DNA from: Nepenthes gracilis
Lineage: Eukaryota; Streptophyta; Magnoliopsida; Caryophyllales; Nepenthaceae
DNA length: 64,000 nt
Reading direction: 5' to 3'
Assembly (NCBI GenBank): GCA_033239525.1
Contig: BSYO01000015.1
Span: 17,545,713 to 17,609,712, forward strand
Shown: one piece after another, positions 23,201-36,500 of the stretch
How the letters are laid out: every line of letters starts with the position of its first letter
How positions within the stretch are numbered: the first letter of the stretch is position 1
Program-made: the position numbers and the translations under genes
The notes under the pieces: model-generated
What the model saw: the letters and a program-made list of their open reading frames with translations, nothing else
What the model was told of the DNA's origin: nothing
Databases searched by the model: none

Positions 23201-25289
23201 ACCAATTGAGCGAGGAGATGAGATGCAGCCTTCCCAATTCACAAATCCTTTATGATTCTGAGTCCAAATTTATGTTATTTTGGGATCTAAGCCACCGATT
23301 AAATGGCATTCACCTTTAAATTTACACGTATTAAATATAGTTAGTACTTAACGAACAAATCACATATGTCATACCAAATATTATACCAAAATATTTGGGG
23401 CTCATTAGATAAAGCTTCAAAGTGATAATAGGAAGAAATATTAAATCTTAATAGATTGAATAGAACATCTATATTTATAGTAGTTAATTAAAATATTTGT
23501 AATTATGTATTTTAAAATTAATTCTCTCTACAGTTATTTTTATAATAATTAACAAAAATCATTTGCATTATAAGTGACACCTAATATTATATAAAAACTT
23601 AAGTAGGGCTAATGATATATGTGTAAAGCAAAATTATATGGTAATTTATATTCATAACATGCCCTAATTAAAAGATAAGATTTATGATAAGAATATCTTC
23701 TTATTCCTTAGTTGGCCGTGTGTTTAAGGAGGGATTACAAATGTATTTCCTTAATGTATGCTAGTTCATATGCTAGAAAATATGAAACTCTATTACACTA
23801 CGGCCATAAATTAATGGGTGGTCGAGCCCTCAGAGATCGAGAGGAAAGAGATGAGTACATTACAATTAGAATATACAATGAGATGAGTAATCACAATAAG
23901 ACTCTTATTTTCCTCTATTGAGCCGTGTGGTAGAGCTAAATTTAAAGAAATTGTAGCACATATGTGAATAATCTAGAATGATCAAAGAGGACAATCCTAG
24001 AGTTAGACTAATTAGTTAGGAGATTTTGGTGGACCCCAGTGAAAGGTGACAATGTGGGATACTTAGGTACTTGGATTGATTTGCTCGATATTTATGAATT
24101 TGTTGACTCTATGTTTTGAATCACGTAAGAATATTTCTTAGTACTCCATGACTATATATAAAATATCCTATAAAAATATTAAAATATTTAGACAAATAGG
24201 AGTCTATAGAATCTTAATATCATATGTACTTGTTGGATATCTATTATATTTTCGGTTGTAAAATTTGAATGATTTTGATGTAGGATGTTTGTATATTGTG
24301 ACCATCATATTGAGATGATATTTAAGATATCATGGTTGACGGGTAATAAAGATGGTATGAGTATATTATTGATATACTATTTGAAAGGATTGTAGGGCAA
24401 TGACGATTCCAGTGAGCTGTCAAGACCTTGAGTTACTTATTTAGCTAATAGCGGTGCAAATATGCAACTTTTGATCACAATGATAGAATAAAATTTATGA
24501 ATATTTATCGATATCTAATATTATTACGATCTTATGTTGACTTAGATTTTTAAAAAATCTAATTGAAGACCTTAATGTAATGGATACTTCAAAATCTCAC
24601 TACATTGATTGGGATTCGTTGAGATCTATTGGACATCTTTTGGGATATCGAAATTGATTATAGAGTCAAAATCATAATTTTTACTTATTCATATTACCAT
24701 TGAGTTATATTATTATTACTTTCATTTGTCGATTTATTAATTTTTCAACAATAATTATTACTTTTTATTTATTGTATATCATCGGAGTTTATTTTAATAG
24801 ACGATTTTTCTAAATATCGTTATTTTTGTTGTTATTGATTTCTGTTGGAGTTATTAATTAGGATTTTATCTCACCCTTACTATTTTTTCTTTCAAAGTAG
24901 CACTGTTTAGAGATGGCTGACGCTACAATTGGAGGGCAAGCTATGGCTTTTAGCATTTCTAGGAACCTAGTTGTAGAGGACTTTAGTTATTTCATATTCT
25001 AAAGATATATTTGATATTTTTATTTCTATTGTGTTAAATTTTAGGGCTATATTAGTCCTGATATTTTTTAATATATTTTAGACCTAAGTGATCATATTTT
25101 ATAATTTATGATTTTGAGATATTGATGTTTTGAAATTTATGATTTTTCACATGGAGAGATCTAGACGGGGGTTGTGGTCGGTTTTAGGTCACCACACATC
25201 CTTCTCCCATCCATCTTTATAACTATTCACAATTTTTCCAATTATATTATTTTTCATAAACCACATAGTTATTGTAAAGTATGCTTTGT
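20251..25289. other. AT-rich repeat-like spacer
   Basis: No gene supported. Small open frames at 21894-22109, 22366-22596 and 23712-23921 have no family features. The block at about 23700-24900 is less AT-rich and may be old transposon sequence upstream of the Copia fragment, but no motif can be named. Confidence 0.35.
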
Positions 25290-26690
25290 CACTCTCTGAC
25301 ACCAAGTTATAATCAAAGAGCATGATATTTTTAACATAACTCATATTTGGCATTTAGTTACATTTTTACCCAATAAAATTACAACGGGTAACAAATTGGT
25401 ATACAAAAGAAATTAATTTTGATGGCTCAAAAATACAGTACAAAGCTCATCTTATAGTTAAAGATTTTACTCAGGAGTATAACACTAATTATGAGAAAAT
25501 TCTTGCTCATATTGCACGCATTACTTCTATTTGATTTCTCTTACCTGTAGCTATTGCACTCCAATTATCTTTATTTCAAATAAATATAAAGAATATATTT
25601 TTTTATAGGAACTTGACTGAAAAAGTATATATGAAGTCTCCTCATAACTATCATTATTGTCTTGGATTAGATATGTTGTCTTTGGAGAATTTTGTATGGT
25701 TTTAAGTAAGCTTTCTATGCTTGGTTTGTCAAATTTAGTTATACTATTTTACAGTTTGGATTTTCCTTTAATCTTCATAACTTAACCCTTTTTACTCATC
25801 ATACCATTGCCACTATTACTATTCTCTTACTTGATATTAATAATATGATTATTACCGGTTATAATAGCTTTGGTATTCTCAATTTTAAACAAATTTTGGG
25901 TCGGCGTTTTAAAATGAAGAGCCTCAATTTTCTTCAATATTTTTAGACTTGAGGTATATCTCACTTTTGATAGTTACTATTTGACACAAGTCAAGTAAAC
26001 TTTCAATATCTTTTATCGTCACCTAGTTATAAATTTTATATATTTCTATATTAGGCTCGATATTACCTAGACTGCATATCTTATGAGTTAGTTTATGTCG
26101 ACTCTGACTTCAATTTAACATACAACTATTTTTTGTATCTTTCATGACGTGAATTGTATCCTATTCCATGCCCTATACTTTTCCCTCACTGTTGATTGGA
26201 ACTCCAAGTATATTCAGAAGCTAATTGGCAGGCAATCTTATTGATCGATAGTCTACTATTGATGTTCTTTACATATTAGGGAATTGTTTCATATCTTGAT
26301 GTAGTAAAAAGTATACTTGTCCATTTTAACATTCAACTTAAATATCATACTTTTACTGATACTATATTTGAGAGCTCTGGTTTTGTTTACTTTGACAGAA
26401 TATCAATATTTCTCAATCCAATGATACTCCCTTTTATTATAATAATTATAATATTATTGAAATGACTCATAATAATATGTTTTATAAATACACAAAATAT
26501 ATTAAAATTAATAGTGATTTCATATGCGAACACCTCAACGGAGGAACTCTTCACTTCTTCTTAGTCTCTTTGACTAATTAGATTGTTGAAATTTTTATAA
26601 AAGTTCATAACCTATTTGCCACATTGATTTAGTTTCCAAACTCATATTAGTATCTTTCAAACTATCTTGAATTTAAGGAGAGATATTAAG
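25290..26690 (+). pseudogene. Decayed Copia reverse transcriptase and RNase H fragment
   Basis: With frameshifts and stops, the plus strand follows Copia pol: TWDLV-like start (about 25350), VYKR then DGSKIQYKAHLIVKDFTQEY (about 25400-25480), LFQINIKNIFFYRNLTEKVY (about 25570-25635), then a YGFK-AFYAWF region (about 25690-25730). The catalytic YVDDM position reads DINNM before IITG (about 25830-25860). LELQVYSEANW (about 26190) marks RNase H. A FIKVHN-like end (about 26590) matches the polyprotein C-terminus. The element lacks its 5' half in this window. Confidence 0.7.
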
Positions 26691-29640
26691 AATATAAAAT
26701 CCTTTCTTATTAAGGATATTATATTCCTTCTTAATTAAAAAAATATTATATATTTTTTAAAATTAAATAATTAATATATTCTAATTTAGATTATTTATAT
26801 AATTATAATATTAAAGTGTTTTTAGCTTGTACTGACTCCTCTTATAAAAATATGACCCATTACATGGTTACAAACATACAAAAATATAAAAATTATTATT
26901 ATTTTTTTCTCGTATTTCTACAAAAAGTCATATTGACAAAAATTTCATATCATATAATGTTAAAAAACCTTAAAAGTAAAAACAAAAATTAAATTAAATG
27001 TCAACTACATAGCTTTTATTTGATGATCTGATCATTTTTTAAAAATATATATGTAATAGAATTCATACTTAAATGAAAACAATAAATCAAATTTAAAAAC
27101 ATGAAAATGGAAAATAAAATGAAAAAAAAAAAAGAAGGAATATTGCAAATAATTTCCCCTTATCTGTTTCTCCTACATCCATGCATTCTTTGCTATGATC
27201 TTTCCACTCTCTATGCATAGCCAATTAACTTGCTCATCGCAATCTCATGGACACAACATTTAGTATTTAGTATTAAAAGTTGATAGAAAATTTCCATGCC
27301 AATTTTCAACATATCGATTAAATGTTGACAGGGAATTCAATTTCCATGCCATTACGCTTTGAATTGTTGTATAAAGCACCCCCAACACACAGTGCATTTA
27401 ATTAATAAAGAGATAAGTTTTTTGCTTCAAACCTACTAAAATTATATTAAAATAAAAATGTTTCACAATCTTTTCAGGTCCCACTTTCCAAAAAAAAAGG
27501 GGGGGGGCAAAAATTCAAAAAAAAAAAAAAACGAACCATGCCATATCAATTTAATAGATTTTCAATAGTCTTATAGTATGAATAATATTGTTTAATTAAA
27601 ATAAATGAACTTAAAAATCAAAATACAGCTCAGAAAACACTAAAACAGAGGAGCTTCACCGTAGGGGTGAGATATGTTGCCTTATCTATATGCCCTAACT
27701 TTAATATAGGTTGTCGATGTCATAAGTTTTTCAAAGAATTTTGTTTAAAAACAGGACAAAGTGTCCTTAGACTTAACAAGTGGCTCTTGCCATGCAACTA
27801 GGTCATGCACCTCGCTTTTGGTGGTGATTTACCCTCCACGTAGAGGACAGATTATCGGAATAGGGAAATAGGACATGCTACATTAACCCTAAAGCTTACC
27901 CAAAAAAAAAAGTGGTCTTATAAAAGTGCCTAAGAAAGAGTACACATTATTGCGTGCAACATTAATGGCATTGATGTTATATGTTCTCTATCTTGTATAA
28001 TACTCCAATCCAATAGTTCTTAGTACCCAGAAAAGTACAAATGCATTTACTAATTGGGTCAAATGTTGGGGAAGTCTAATATAATCAATTCTAATACTTA
28101 CATCCGTATTTATATGATTTCTGAATAAATTAATTTTGTATTAGTAATATTACATATAAGTCATCATTAATATTAATAGTAAATATAGTGCATAATGTAT
28201 AATCACATAGATATTAAGTGACAGAGGAAAAGATCAAGAACGAAATAATTTTTAAGAAAAATTTTTAAGGATTCTCAAGTCATTTATCCACTAGTAAAAG
28301 TCAATTTATAACTTAAGTAGTATAAATATATTAATTTATAGTAAATTAACTCATATATAATGACCCATAATAAAGAAATCCTTAAATTTTCTCTCATTTA
28401 ATAGTATAGGACACTTCTCAATAACTTTTATGTTGTTAAAAACATATGACTCTATAATAAAATGGCTTTAATAATTTTCTAGTTATAGTTATATCGATCG
28501 GGGATAAGGGATATTAGCCTTAATTATCTGAACTATTAACATGTTTAGTAAGATTCTTAGCTTCATTTAGGGACCAATTGCTATTGATGAGTAGTCTACA
28601 TTAAGTGTCTGAGGCCAAATCCTCTGTCGATCAAACCTTAAACATAAACTGACCCATATTATATGTCCTACTTTAAATTTTGACCTTAAGTCTTTGATAT
28701 CTATCACAAGATTCTAATTTCTTTCTCGCTTAGGGCAAATGTGTTCATGAAATGACACACATTTCAAAGATGTTCCCATCAATCCCTAGGAAACACAAGC
28801 AACCACTTCCCTATATTTTTAGATTTGGCTTGAAAAATTTTTTGTTGGGTTTGGGAATCTTCTAATTTGGATTTTTACACACCACGGGCAAACTAAAAGA
28901 TCATATACAGGTGAATAATTTTTTAAAAAATTATTTTATGATATTTAAATCAGTCAAACTTTAATCAAACTGAAAATGCAAAGGAAAATGATAGAAGAAG
29001 AAGACTTTAGAAAGACAAGTTCCATGTTTTAAGATTTTTTAGGGAAAAATATTATATGAAGGATGTGCTCCTATTTTTTTTTTTTTTTTTTTTTGTGCAT
29101 GTTAAATATTGTATGACTTATATTTGAACATGTTATTTTGAGTGCTAATAAATATCAAATAGAAGATGTCATTTCAATGCTAAAGAGCTTCATATTTATA
29201 AATACTTTTACATGTGGTTCTCCTAGACTCTTTACATTATCTCCACTTCGAGTGATTTACTTTCCGGATTGAATAATGCCTCCACCTTTGAATCCATTCG
29301 GAGTTGGGTTTCACGATATCATATGTTTTCTGAATCTTTAATTGTTTTTGGTTAAGTCTCGCCACAATTCTAACACGTTGGCACACTTTAATACCTTATT
29401 AAAAATAAGTGTGACAGTTCGTTAAAATCATGCCCTATCTTTATGTCACATTTCCCTAATTTTAGGGTCTAAATTTCCTTTAGGATAATCTGGGTTTATT
29501 AAGCATCTTCAAAGCAATTAACTTATACAGATATTCTTCAAACGACACATTTAGGTCATGGCTGATGTGGCATCTCAAATAGAATGATTTTTTTCTTTTT
29601 ATCTTAGTCAATCAGGTCTTAAAAAATCAAACGGTATAAA
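26690..29640. other. Spacer, probably beginning with the Copia 3' LTR
   Basis: At about 26680-26700 GGAGAGATATTAAGAATATA resembles a polypurine tract followed by an LTR start, so some of the following AT-rich DNA may be the 3' LTR, with no partner for comparison. 27650-27960 is less AT-rich and 28190-28800 looks repeat-like, but neither can be classified. Homopolymers occur at 27515-27530 (A) and 29075-29094 (T). Confidence 0.35.
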
Positions 29641-29647
29641 ATATAAC

Positions 29648-31440
29648 AACTCTGACATAAGCAAGTAATTACATCAAATATAAAACTTATTGATAAATAA
29701 TTATAGTCAAATAATAAAAAATGGGTTAGACACTACACATTATAAGATACATAATTAAAAATAATTGATGCGGTCATGTGAATAGCCAAAATATTTTCAT
29801 TTAGTATCGAAATAATATTATACCTACTCAATCAATAACATAATTTCGTAATAACATATTAGCTTAAATCTGAACTGCAAAAGTTAAAAATAAATCATGT
29901 TTAGAACATTAAATTTAAAATAATCCACAATACTATAAATTTAACTTAACAAAAAGCCTTCAACAATAAAAAGCCTTCAATAAATTTCAACCTAAATTCT
30001 ATAAGAATTCACTATTTACTAATCTAAAAGGGTTTTAAAATATTTATAATATATATATGAGTAAAAGAGACAAAAGAATAGAAGAATTATAAATTATATG
30101 CAAAAGTTTGAATATCCAATTTTTGATTAATATATTTCAAACTATGATTTCATATAAATTGTCTAATATATATAAATATTCAAAACATGGAAAATGTATA
30201 AAAAATATAGAAAAATCAAAGCATGTGTGTGTTAAAAAAAATAAAAAATTGAAGGATTATATCAAAGCATGCAAAAATTTGAGAACAAGGACTAGTGATT
30301 TTACACCAATTAATTGAACGACAATTTTAAAGAATAGGCTATGCATATTTTATGACTTTAGCCATATACATTATTATTCAATAATCATAAATCAGCCATC
30401 TATAATATTTTATAAATAAGATCAACTAGTACTTTTTTTTTTATTTGTGGATGGTAGATATATTTTTTATGTCCAAATAATATATTTAAATATGTCTAAA
30501 TATAATCTATTCACAATCAATGATTTTTATTTCATCAAATGAAAAATTCTACATAACATATCAAATATTCAAAACTTTTTTAAATTAGAGAAAAATTTTT
30601 ATTTCACAAAATATAGTTTTTATCAAAATTGTATAAAAATAACATGTGAAGTTGAATACTCAAATATTTCATAATTTTCTTTACAATATCTTAATTCTAA
30701 ATATAAATTTTAAATTACCCAAATATTTAGTAAAAACAGATAAAATCTTTAAGTATTGGATAAAAACAGATAAAATTTTTAAATATTTGATAAAATTAAT
30801 AAAATTTTAAAATATTTAGTAAAAAATTATGCAATGACAATATTTGAAAAAAAGGTAAAAATAGTGACATGTATACACATTTAAATAATAATTAAAAAAA
30901 TTAAAGAATTTTAATAATAGACTAATGAGTGATTTTAAATATATTTGTCTTAAACCACAAATTTACCAAATTGATATGAAATATCCTTAAAATCATTTCT
31001 CTTCACCTTTTCTCTTTTTGTCCTTCTCTTATTATTAATTTTTTTCTTTCTCTTTCTCATTCTCTCCCTTTTCACATGAAATATTAGAAATCAAACCAAG
31101 GCCTCTTTATATACCCAAATCGGTATGCTAGCCCTAATTAAACATACATCAAGCATCGTGCCTTGACACATTCATACATAAATGCTACTCATGCCCATCT
31201 TAGATACAAGCTATTTTATCCAAATTATGTACGAGTGCCCTTTATATGCAGGCACATACGTGTACAAGTGCCACTCGCACACATCTCAAATGCAAACCAT
31301 TACGCTTAAATTATTTGCTCTAACAACCAAAATTTCTAATAAACTAAGCCTCTAAACAAAGCGGTTCAATTATGTCTAACCTTTGAGCCTAAAGGCACTT
31401 CATCAGGGTGCCTATTTGATAGCACGTCTGTCTGGCAATG
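29648..31440 (-). repeat. Probable minus-strand Gypsy LTR, same family as the 57-63 kb element
   Basis: On the minus strand, a TATA-like TATATAAAGAGG (near 31105) is followed by a purine-rich GAGAGAATGAGAAAGAGAAAG leader (near 31060). Upstream of it lies GTGTGCGAGTGGCACTTGTACA (near 31280). These features occur in the same order in the LTR at 61722, where GTGTGCGAGTGGTGTTCGTACA is near 61883. At the other end, CTCTGACATAAGC (about 29650) resembles a reversed, decayed initiator-Met primer binding site. The implied length of about 1.8 kb fits. The edges are approximate. Confidence 0.4.
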
Positions 31441-33000
31441 CGGTCTTTAATAAGATACATTTTAACATAATGTTACCTGATAAGATGAGCTTTAACAATA
31501 TGCCGTGGTGAGACAAGTATGATAAGATAGATTTTTAAAAGCCCGTCCCTTACTTTTTTTAGCCCATTCAAACAAATCTTGTTCAGACATCCAAGGCTAA
31601 ATTCTATAATTTTAGTACTGCACCTATCAAGTTGGGTTTTTTAAAATATTTTTTGTCCAATCAAATTATCCATCCTTTATTCAATTTAATTTTATAAAAA
31701 CTTACACTTATATTTATTCAACTCAAACATATTTACACTAATACCTATAGAAGATAAAAGTATAAAAAAATTCATTTTTTTACCATAAACATTATATTTT
31801 ATATACTTTAACCTTTACAAATATTATTCTAAAATAATTAAATTAAATAAACATAAGTTTTGCTAATTCTATTACCTTTTTTAATTCTTACCAACCCTAA
31901 TTCTAATAACCTATAAACACCGACTTGTACTAATAGGAAAATAAAAAATAAAAAAATTGACCCAAAAACAAAGGCAACCAAGCAAGGACATCCTATAGCT
32001 TGCAGCTCAGAAGAGAGGGTATGTCTACAAGGTGTAGGGTTTCCATCGGGCATCATTTCATGTCCATAGTAAAAGTTATGGGCCCTTAGTTAGATATTCA
32101 TTAAACATATAATATAATATAAAATATTTATATATTTATATTAATTAATATATTTTATTAATAGATAAAATATTATATTATTAAAAAATACTTTATAAAT
32201 ATCTAAAAAATGTTACAAAATATTTCTATCATGTCTTTGATTTCAAAGGAGGGAACAACCTTGACAGCACTTGACAGTATGGGGAAGAAAATGTAAAGGT
32301 AGCCTTGCAAAGTGATTTGGGGCAACAAGGTTTCTTTAACACAAATATTTTGACAATATTTTTGAATATCTTTAAATATTATGATATTTTAATTATTAAT
32401 TTATTTTTATATGAATTAATTAATATAAATAAATAAAATATTATATTATTTAAAAATGTTTCAAAAATATTATTGTCAGTGAGGCCATGTCGAGGGACAG
32501 GAGATTCTTAGTCAGAAAAGTGGAAAAAATAGAAATAAGTATTATTTGTGTAATTATTTTTTAAAATTTATAAATTGATTTTTTTTTTTCAAAAATAATT
32601 CAAATAGTTGATTGAACTTCTTTTAAATTATTAGCATGAATTTTATTTTATTTTATTTTTGCATGCTTTAATATTATTTTCTTAAAGTAACATGGAAATA
32701 CTTTAACATGTAAATTAAATTATATCTTTTGAAAATTTACTTTTTAAATCAAAAAAAATCCACCCTAAGTGTTTTTTGTGGCATTTTTTTAAAAAAAATA
32801 TTTCTACTTTTTGTGACCACCTTCACTTTTTAGTACAATAATTTTGTATAACTATGTCTTTAAATAGTAATTTTAATATAATATTTTATTTATTTATTTA
32901 TTTTATAAAAATATATTAATATAAATTGATAAATAAAAAATTATATTATTAAAACTATTTCAAAATTATATTCAAAAATCATTTCTCTATATTATTTTTT
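31441..33000. other. AT-rich spacer upstream of ARF3
   Basis: Very AT-rich and no gene seen. The distal ARF3 promoter probably lies here, but no element can be argued for. Confidence 0.35.
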
Positions 33001-33569
33001 TCAAATGTAAATTTTGACTCTATTTCACAATGCCCCTTTCATTTGTATCTCATTAGTCATTACTGTCTCTCCCTCTTTTCTGCCACACATCGCTGTTTTT
33101 CCCCCCTCCTCTTCCGCTGCAGTTGCTCAGCGTTTGCTGCAGCAGCTGCTGCAGTCTGCCAGCAAAAACGCACAACCCCCTTTGGAAGATGAGAAAGCAT
33201 CCCATCACCACCATCTTCTGCAATGAATTCAATCCAAAAGTTCATTTGATTTGATATCTAAATCCCCCATTAACGAAATTCAAGCTCTACTGAACGACAA
33301 CATAGAGAGGGAAGAAGAGAGAAGGGAGATGTACGGGCGCGTGGTGTCTTTGCAGCTCTCATTTTAGGGACGCAGGTTAAGTACCCGTCTTTCCTAAGTT
33401 TAGTCCCCTTCTGGCAAATGCACACTCTTCTATTTTCCCTCTTACTTCCTCGTCTTTCTCTCTCTTCAACCTCAATTTTTTTCCCAAGCTCCTCCTCTAA
33501 CTCCCTAGCTCTGAACCTGTTTGTAATTTGATAATTTCTCCCTCTGTGATCTAGGGCTCTTCCGCTCTG
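33001..33569 (+). promoter_or_regulatory. ARF3 proximal promoter and leader with upstream ORFs
   Basis: GC content rises here and CT-rich tracts typical of plant 5' leaders appear. There are short upstream ORFs with ATG starts at 33189-33254 (21 codons), 33222-33248 (8 codons, overlapping), 33329-33367 (12 codons) and 33418-33531 (37 codons). The last one ends 38 bases before the ARF3 start. Upstream ORFs that reduce translation are known in Arabidopsis ETTIN, so a similar role is plausible. A TGTCTC auxin-response-type word is at 33064-33069, and an 18-base palindrome CTGCAGCAGCTGCTGCAG is at 33137-33154. The transcription start and any leader intron are not resolved, so not all these ORFs need be in the mRNA. 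Confidence 0.55.
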
Positions 33570-36500
33570 ATGGGTGGCTTGATTGACTTAAATACTGTGG
33601 ACGAAGATGCAGATGGAGACAACATCAGCATCAGCGTAGACGGAGCTAACAATGCGACCCAGATTTCTTCATCTTCGTGTTCATCTTCTTCATCTTCAGC
33701 TGTTTGTATGGAGCTGTGGCACGCCTGCGCTGGGCCTCTAATATCATTGCCGAAGAAAGGCAGCGCCGTTGTTTACTTTCCTCAGGGCCACCTCGAGCAT
33801 TTCCCCGACTTTCATGGGATTCCTGTTGATAATATTCCTCCACACGTCTTCTGTCGCGTTCTCGACGCGAAACTTCATGTATTGCTTTTTTCACTCATCG
33901 TTTACCCCTTCGTTTTTCAATTTGTGAGATGGGTCTTTTAGTGGGATTTTGCGCTCTTCCAATACCCGTTCCTACTTCCTATTATTTTATTCTAAAATAA
34001 AAAAAAAAAAAAAAAAAGAAATTTGGGCTTGTTTTCTATGAGGAAAAGATATTCCTGGGCATTCGATAACCGAGAGATTTTGGGTTTTGTGAAGATGGGA
34101 TCATCACATACCCATTTTTTTTCGCTATTCGTTACTTTTTTTTAAAATTTTTTTTCCGTTTTAATATTTCTGGGCTTTGGCTCCTTCATGGGTTCCTTTT
34201 ATTCTTCTTTATGAACAGTTTGATTCATTTTTGTGAGTCTAAAATAGACTGCAAGTAACCTTGAGTTTGCCTCATTGGCTCAAACCAGTCTTTTCTGAGA
34301 GCTTGAGCGCACCCGATCAAGGATCCCTTATCAAAAAATGAAATCGTTTTTGGAGATGTAATCTTTTATGTGGGCATATGGATAGTAATTGGGAAAGAGA
34401 TTTGGATAAAAGAAAGAATATAAAGGAATTTGCATCATAGAAAATTATTGAGTTTAACGTATTTGAATAGAGACTTTGAATTTTTTTCTTCGTCTTTACC
34501 ATCCCATCTTCATTTTTCTTCTTCGGTGTACGAGTAATTTCACCACTAACTCATCATTTTAGACTTTCTAGTATAACATGAAACTCTATCGATGTATCTA
34601 CAGTAATAAATTTGCATAAAAATGGAAACTCATCATGATCTCCCGAAACATTTGTCATGGGTTTTTTGGTGTTTGGAAAGGGTTTTAGTTTTAGGATGAG
34701 AATTGTTCTGAAATATGTGCTGCCTTTTGAGTAGGCGGAGGAAGCGACGGATGAGGTTTATCTGCAAGTTTCTCTGCTTCCACAAATTCAGGTGAGTTTT
34801 GATTCAGATTTTTCCTCTAAATTATTACTGCTTTGCTGCTTCATTCGGTTGTTTTGTGGAAATACTTTCGCTGCTTCGACATGTTTATTAAACGCATCGT
34901 CCTTCTTCAAATCAAGAGCAAAGGATTCACTTAGACAACTCATAAATAAAATGTATCATCGAATTACTATTCTGAACAATGTGAAAGCAGATTGAGAAGA
35001 AAATGGTGGAGACTGAAGCGGGTGGTGGTGGAGAAGCAGAGGATATTGAAGTTGTGGGCAGGTCCACCACGCCACATATGTTCTGCAAGATTCTTACTGC
35101 TTCAGATACCAGCACTCATGGTGGCTTCTCCGTCCCTCGCCGCGCCGCCGAGGACTGCTTCCCACCTCTGGTAATTTCATAAATATTTTATCACATTCTT
35201 TAACAATTTTTAATATATATTTGGTGATGCCATATTCATTTATCAGCTTGTTTTTATATGATTATTACTTTAAATGAGCAGATAAAACGTTCTAACATAA
35301 ATAAGATTTTAAAAGTAACAAAAGACATATTCCCCCTAAAATCGCCCCATTAATAACGCTATTTATTAGGGTTTGTAAAGTTAAATGATTCTAGTAAGTG
35401 GGAAATTTTGCATTCCGGTGCTTTGGAAGTGATGTAGAGCTTTTCTTAAGGTTGAGTGAGAAAAATAAAAGATTTAAATTTGAAACGTTAATTATTTTTG
35501 AAATTGAATAAATTGTGAAATTATAGTATATAAATGGGAAAATCTCGAGATAAAATTTGACGTGGGGATCTGTAAAATCCATTGTGACTGAATTTCCAAG
35601 CCTGAAGAAGCCGTTTCCCCCTCTGCAGGCTCAGTTTCTAGAGACGACCTCTTTCATTTTTCATTCTAGTTTTATTTCTCTAGTCAGTGCTTGTGGCTTC
35701 ATTCCATTTTTTAGGAGATTTCTTTAGGTAGTTTTGGAAATAATTTTTACTTTATGCATGATTTTTCCGGTAGTATAGAATATTTTATAAATAATAACTC
35801 AGCAATTTATAAATCTATCATTTTGTTTCTAGATATAGGATATATAACAGTCTTAGGTATTCAATTTAAAGAGGCTGTTCTTATAATTTTGAAAATATAT
35901 TTTATGATGATGATTGGGGGAGTGAGCAAATTTGGAATGATTATACCACGTATAAGCTTTCTATATGCTTGAAAGTCTTTCAGTCATATTTAAGTTCTTG
36001 TTTATTTCAAAGTGTAGATGTTCTGATGGCATGCTTGATTGAAGTAGATTTAATTACAACCAAGTTGTCGGCTAATTTGATCCATTTGCGCTAAAATTTT
36101 ATAAGATACCATTAATATAAATGAATATTAATGTATACCTAAAATTTAAATTATAATTTAAATAAATTTGGGTCAAAATATTGAACTTTCTATTTGAATC
36201 TTATACACTATAATATCAAATTATAGTTCAAATGATACGAAACTCATTCTTTAATATATTTTATAATGTTCAAGTCAATAATTTTTTCTTTAAAATTAAA
36301 AAGTGATAAATATTTTGAGAATGTGAGAAGGTCAAAAATGGATAACTTGGTTACATTATATGTAGAAGAACAAGTGTTTAGATGTTTATTTCTCTATTCT
36401 TATTTTCTGACTTCTTTCCTTATTTTTAGAATATAATGTCAATCTTTTTTTTTTTAAGAATTAAATACCATTATTGATTACTATAATTTTCGGTATCTCA

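Noticed and set aside
27650..27960. Less AT-rich block as a SINE or tRNA-related element
   Set aside because: No A/B box pair or tRNA-like fold could be identified.
33646..33894. Minus-strand open frame opposite ARF3 exon 1
   Set aside because: Antisense shadow of a well-supported exon.
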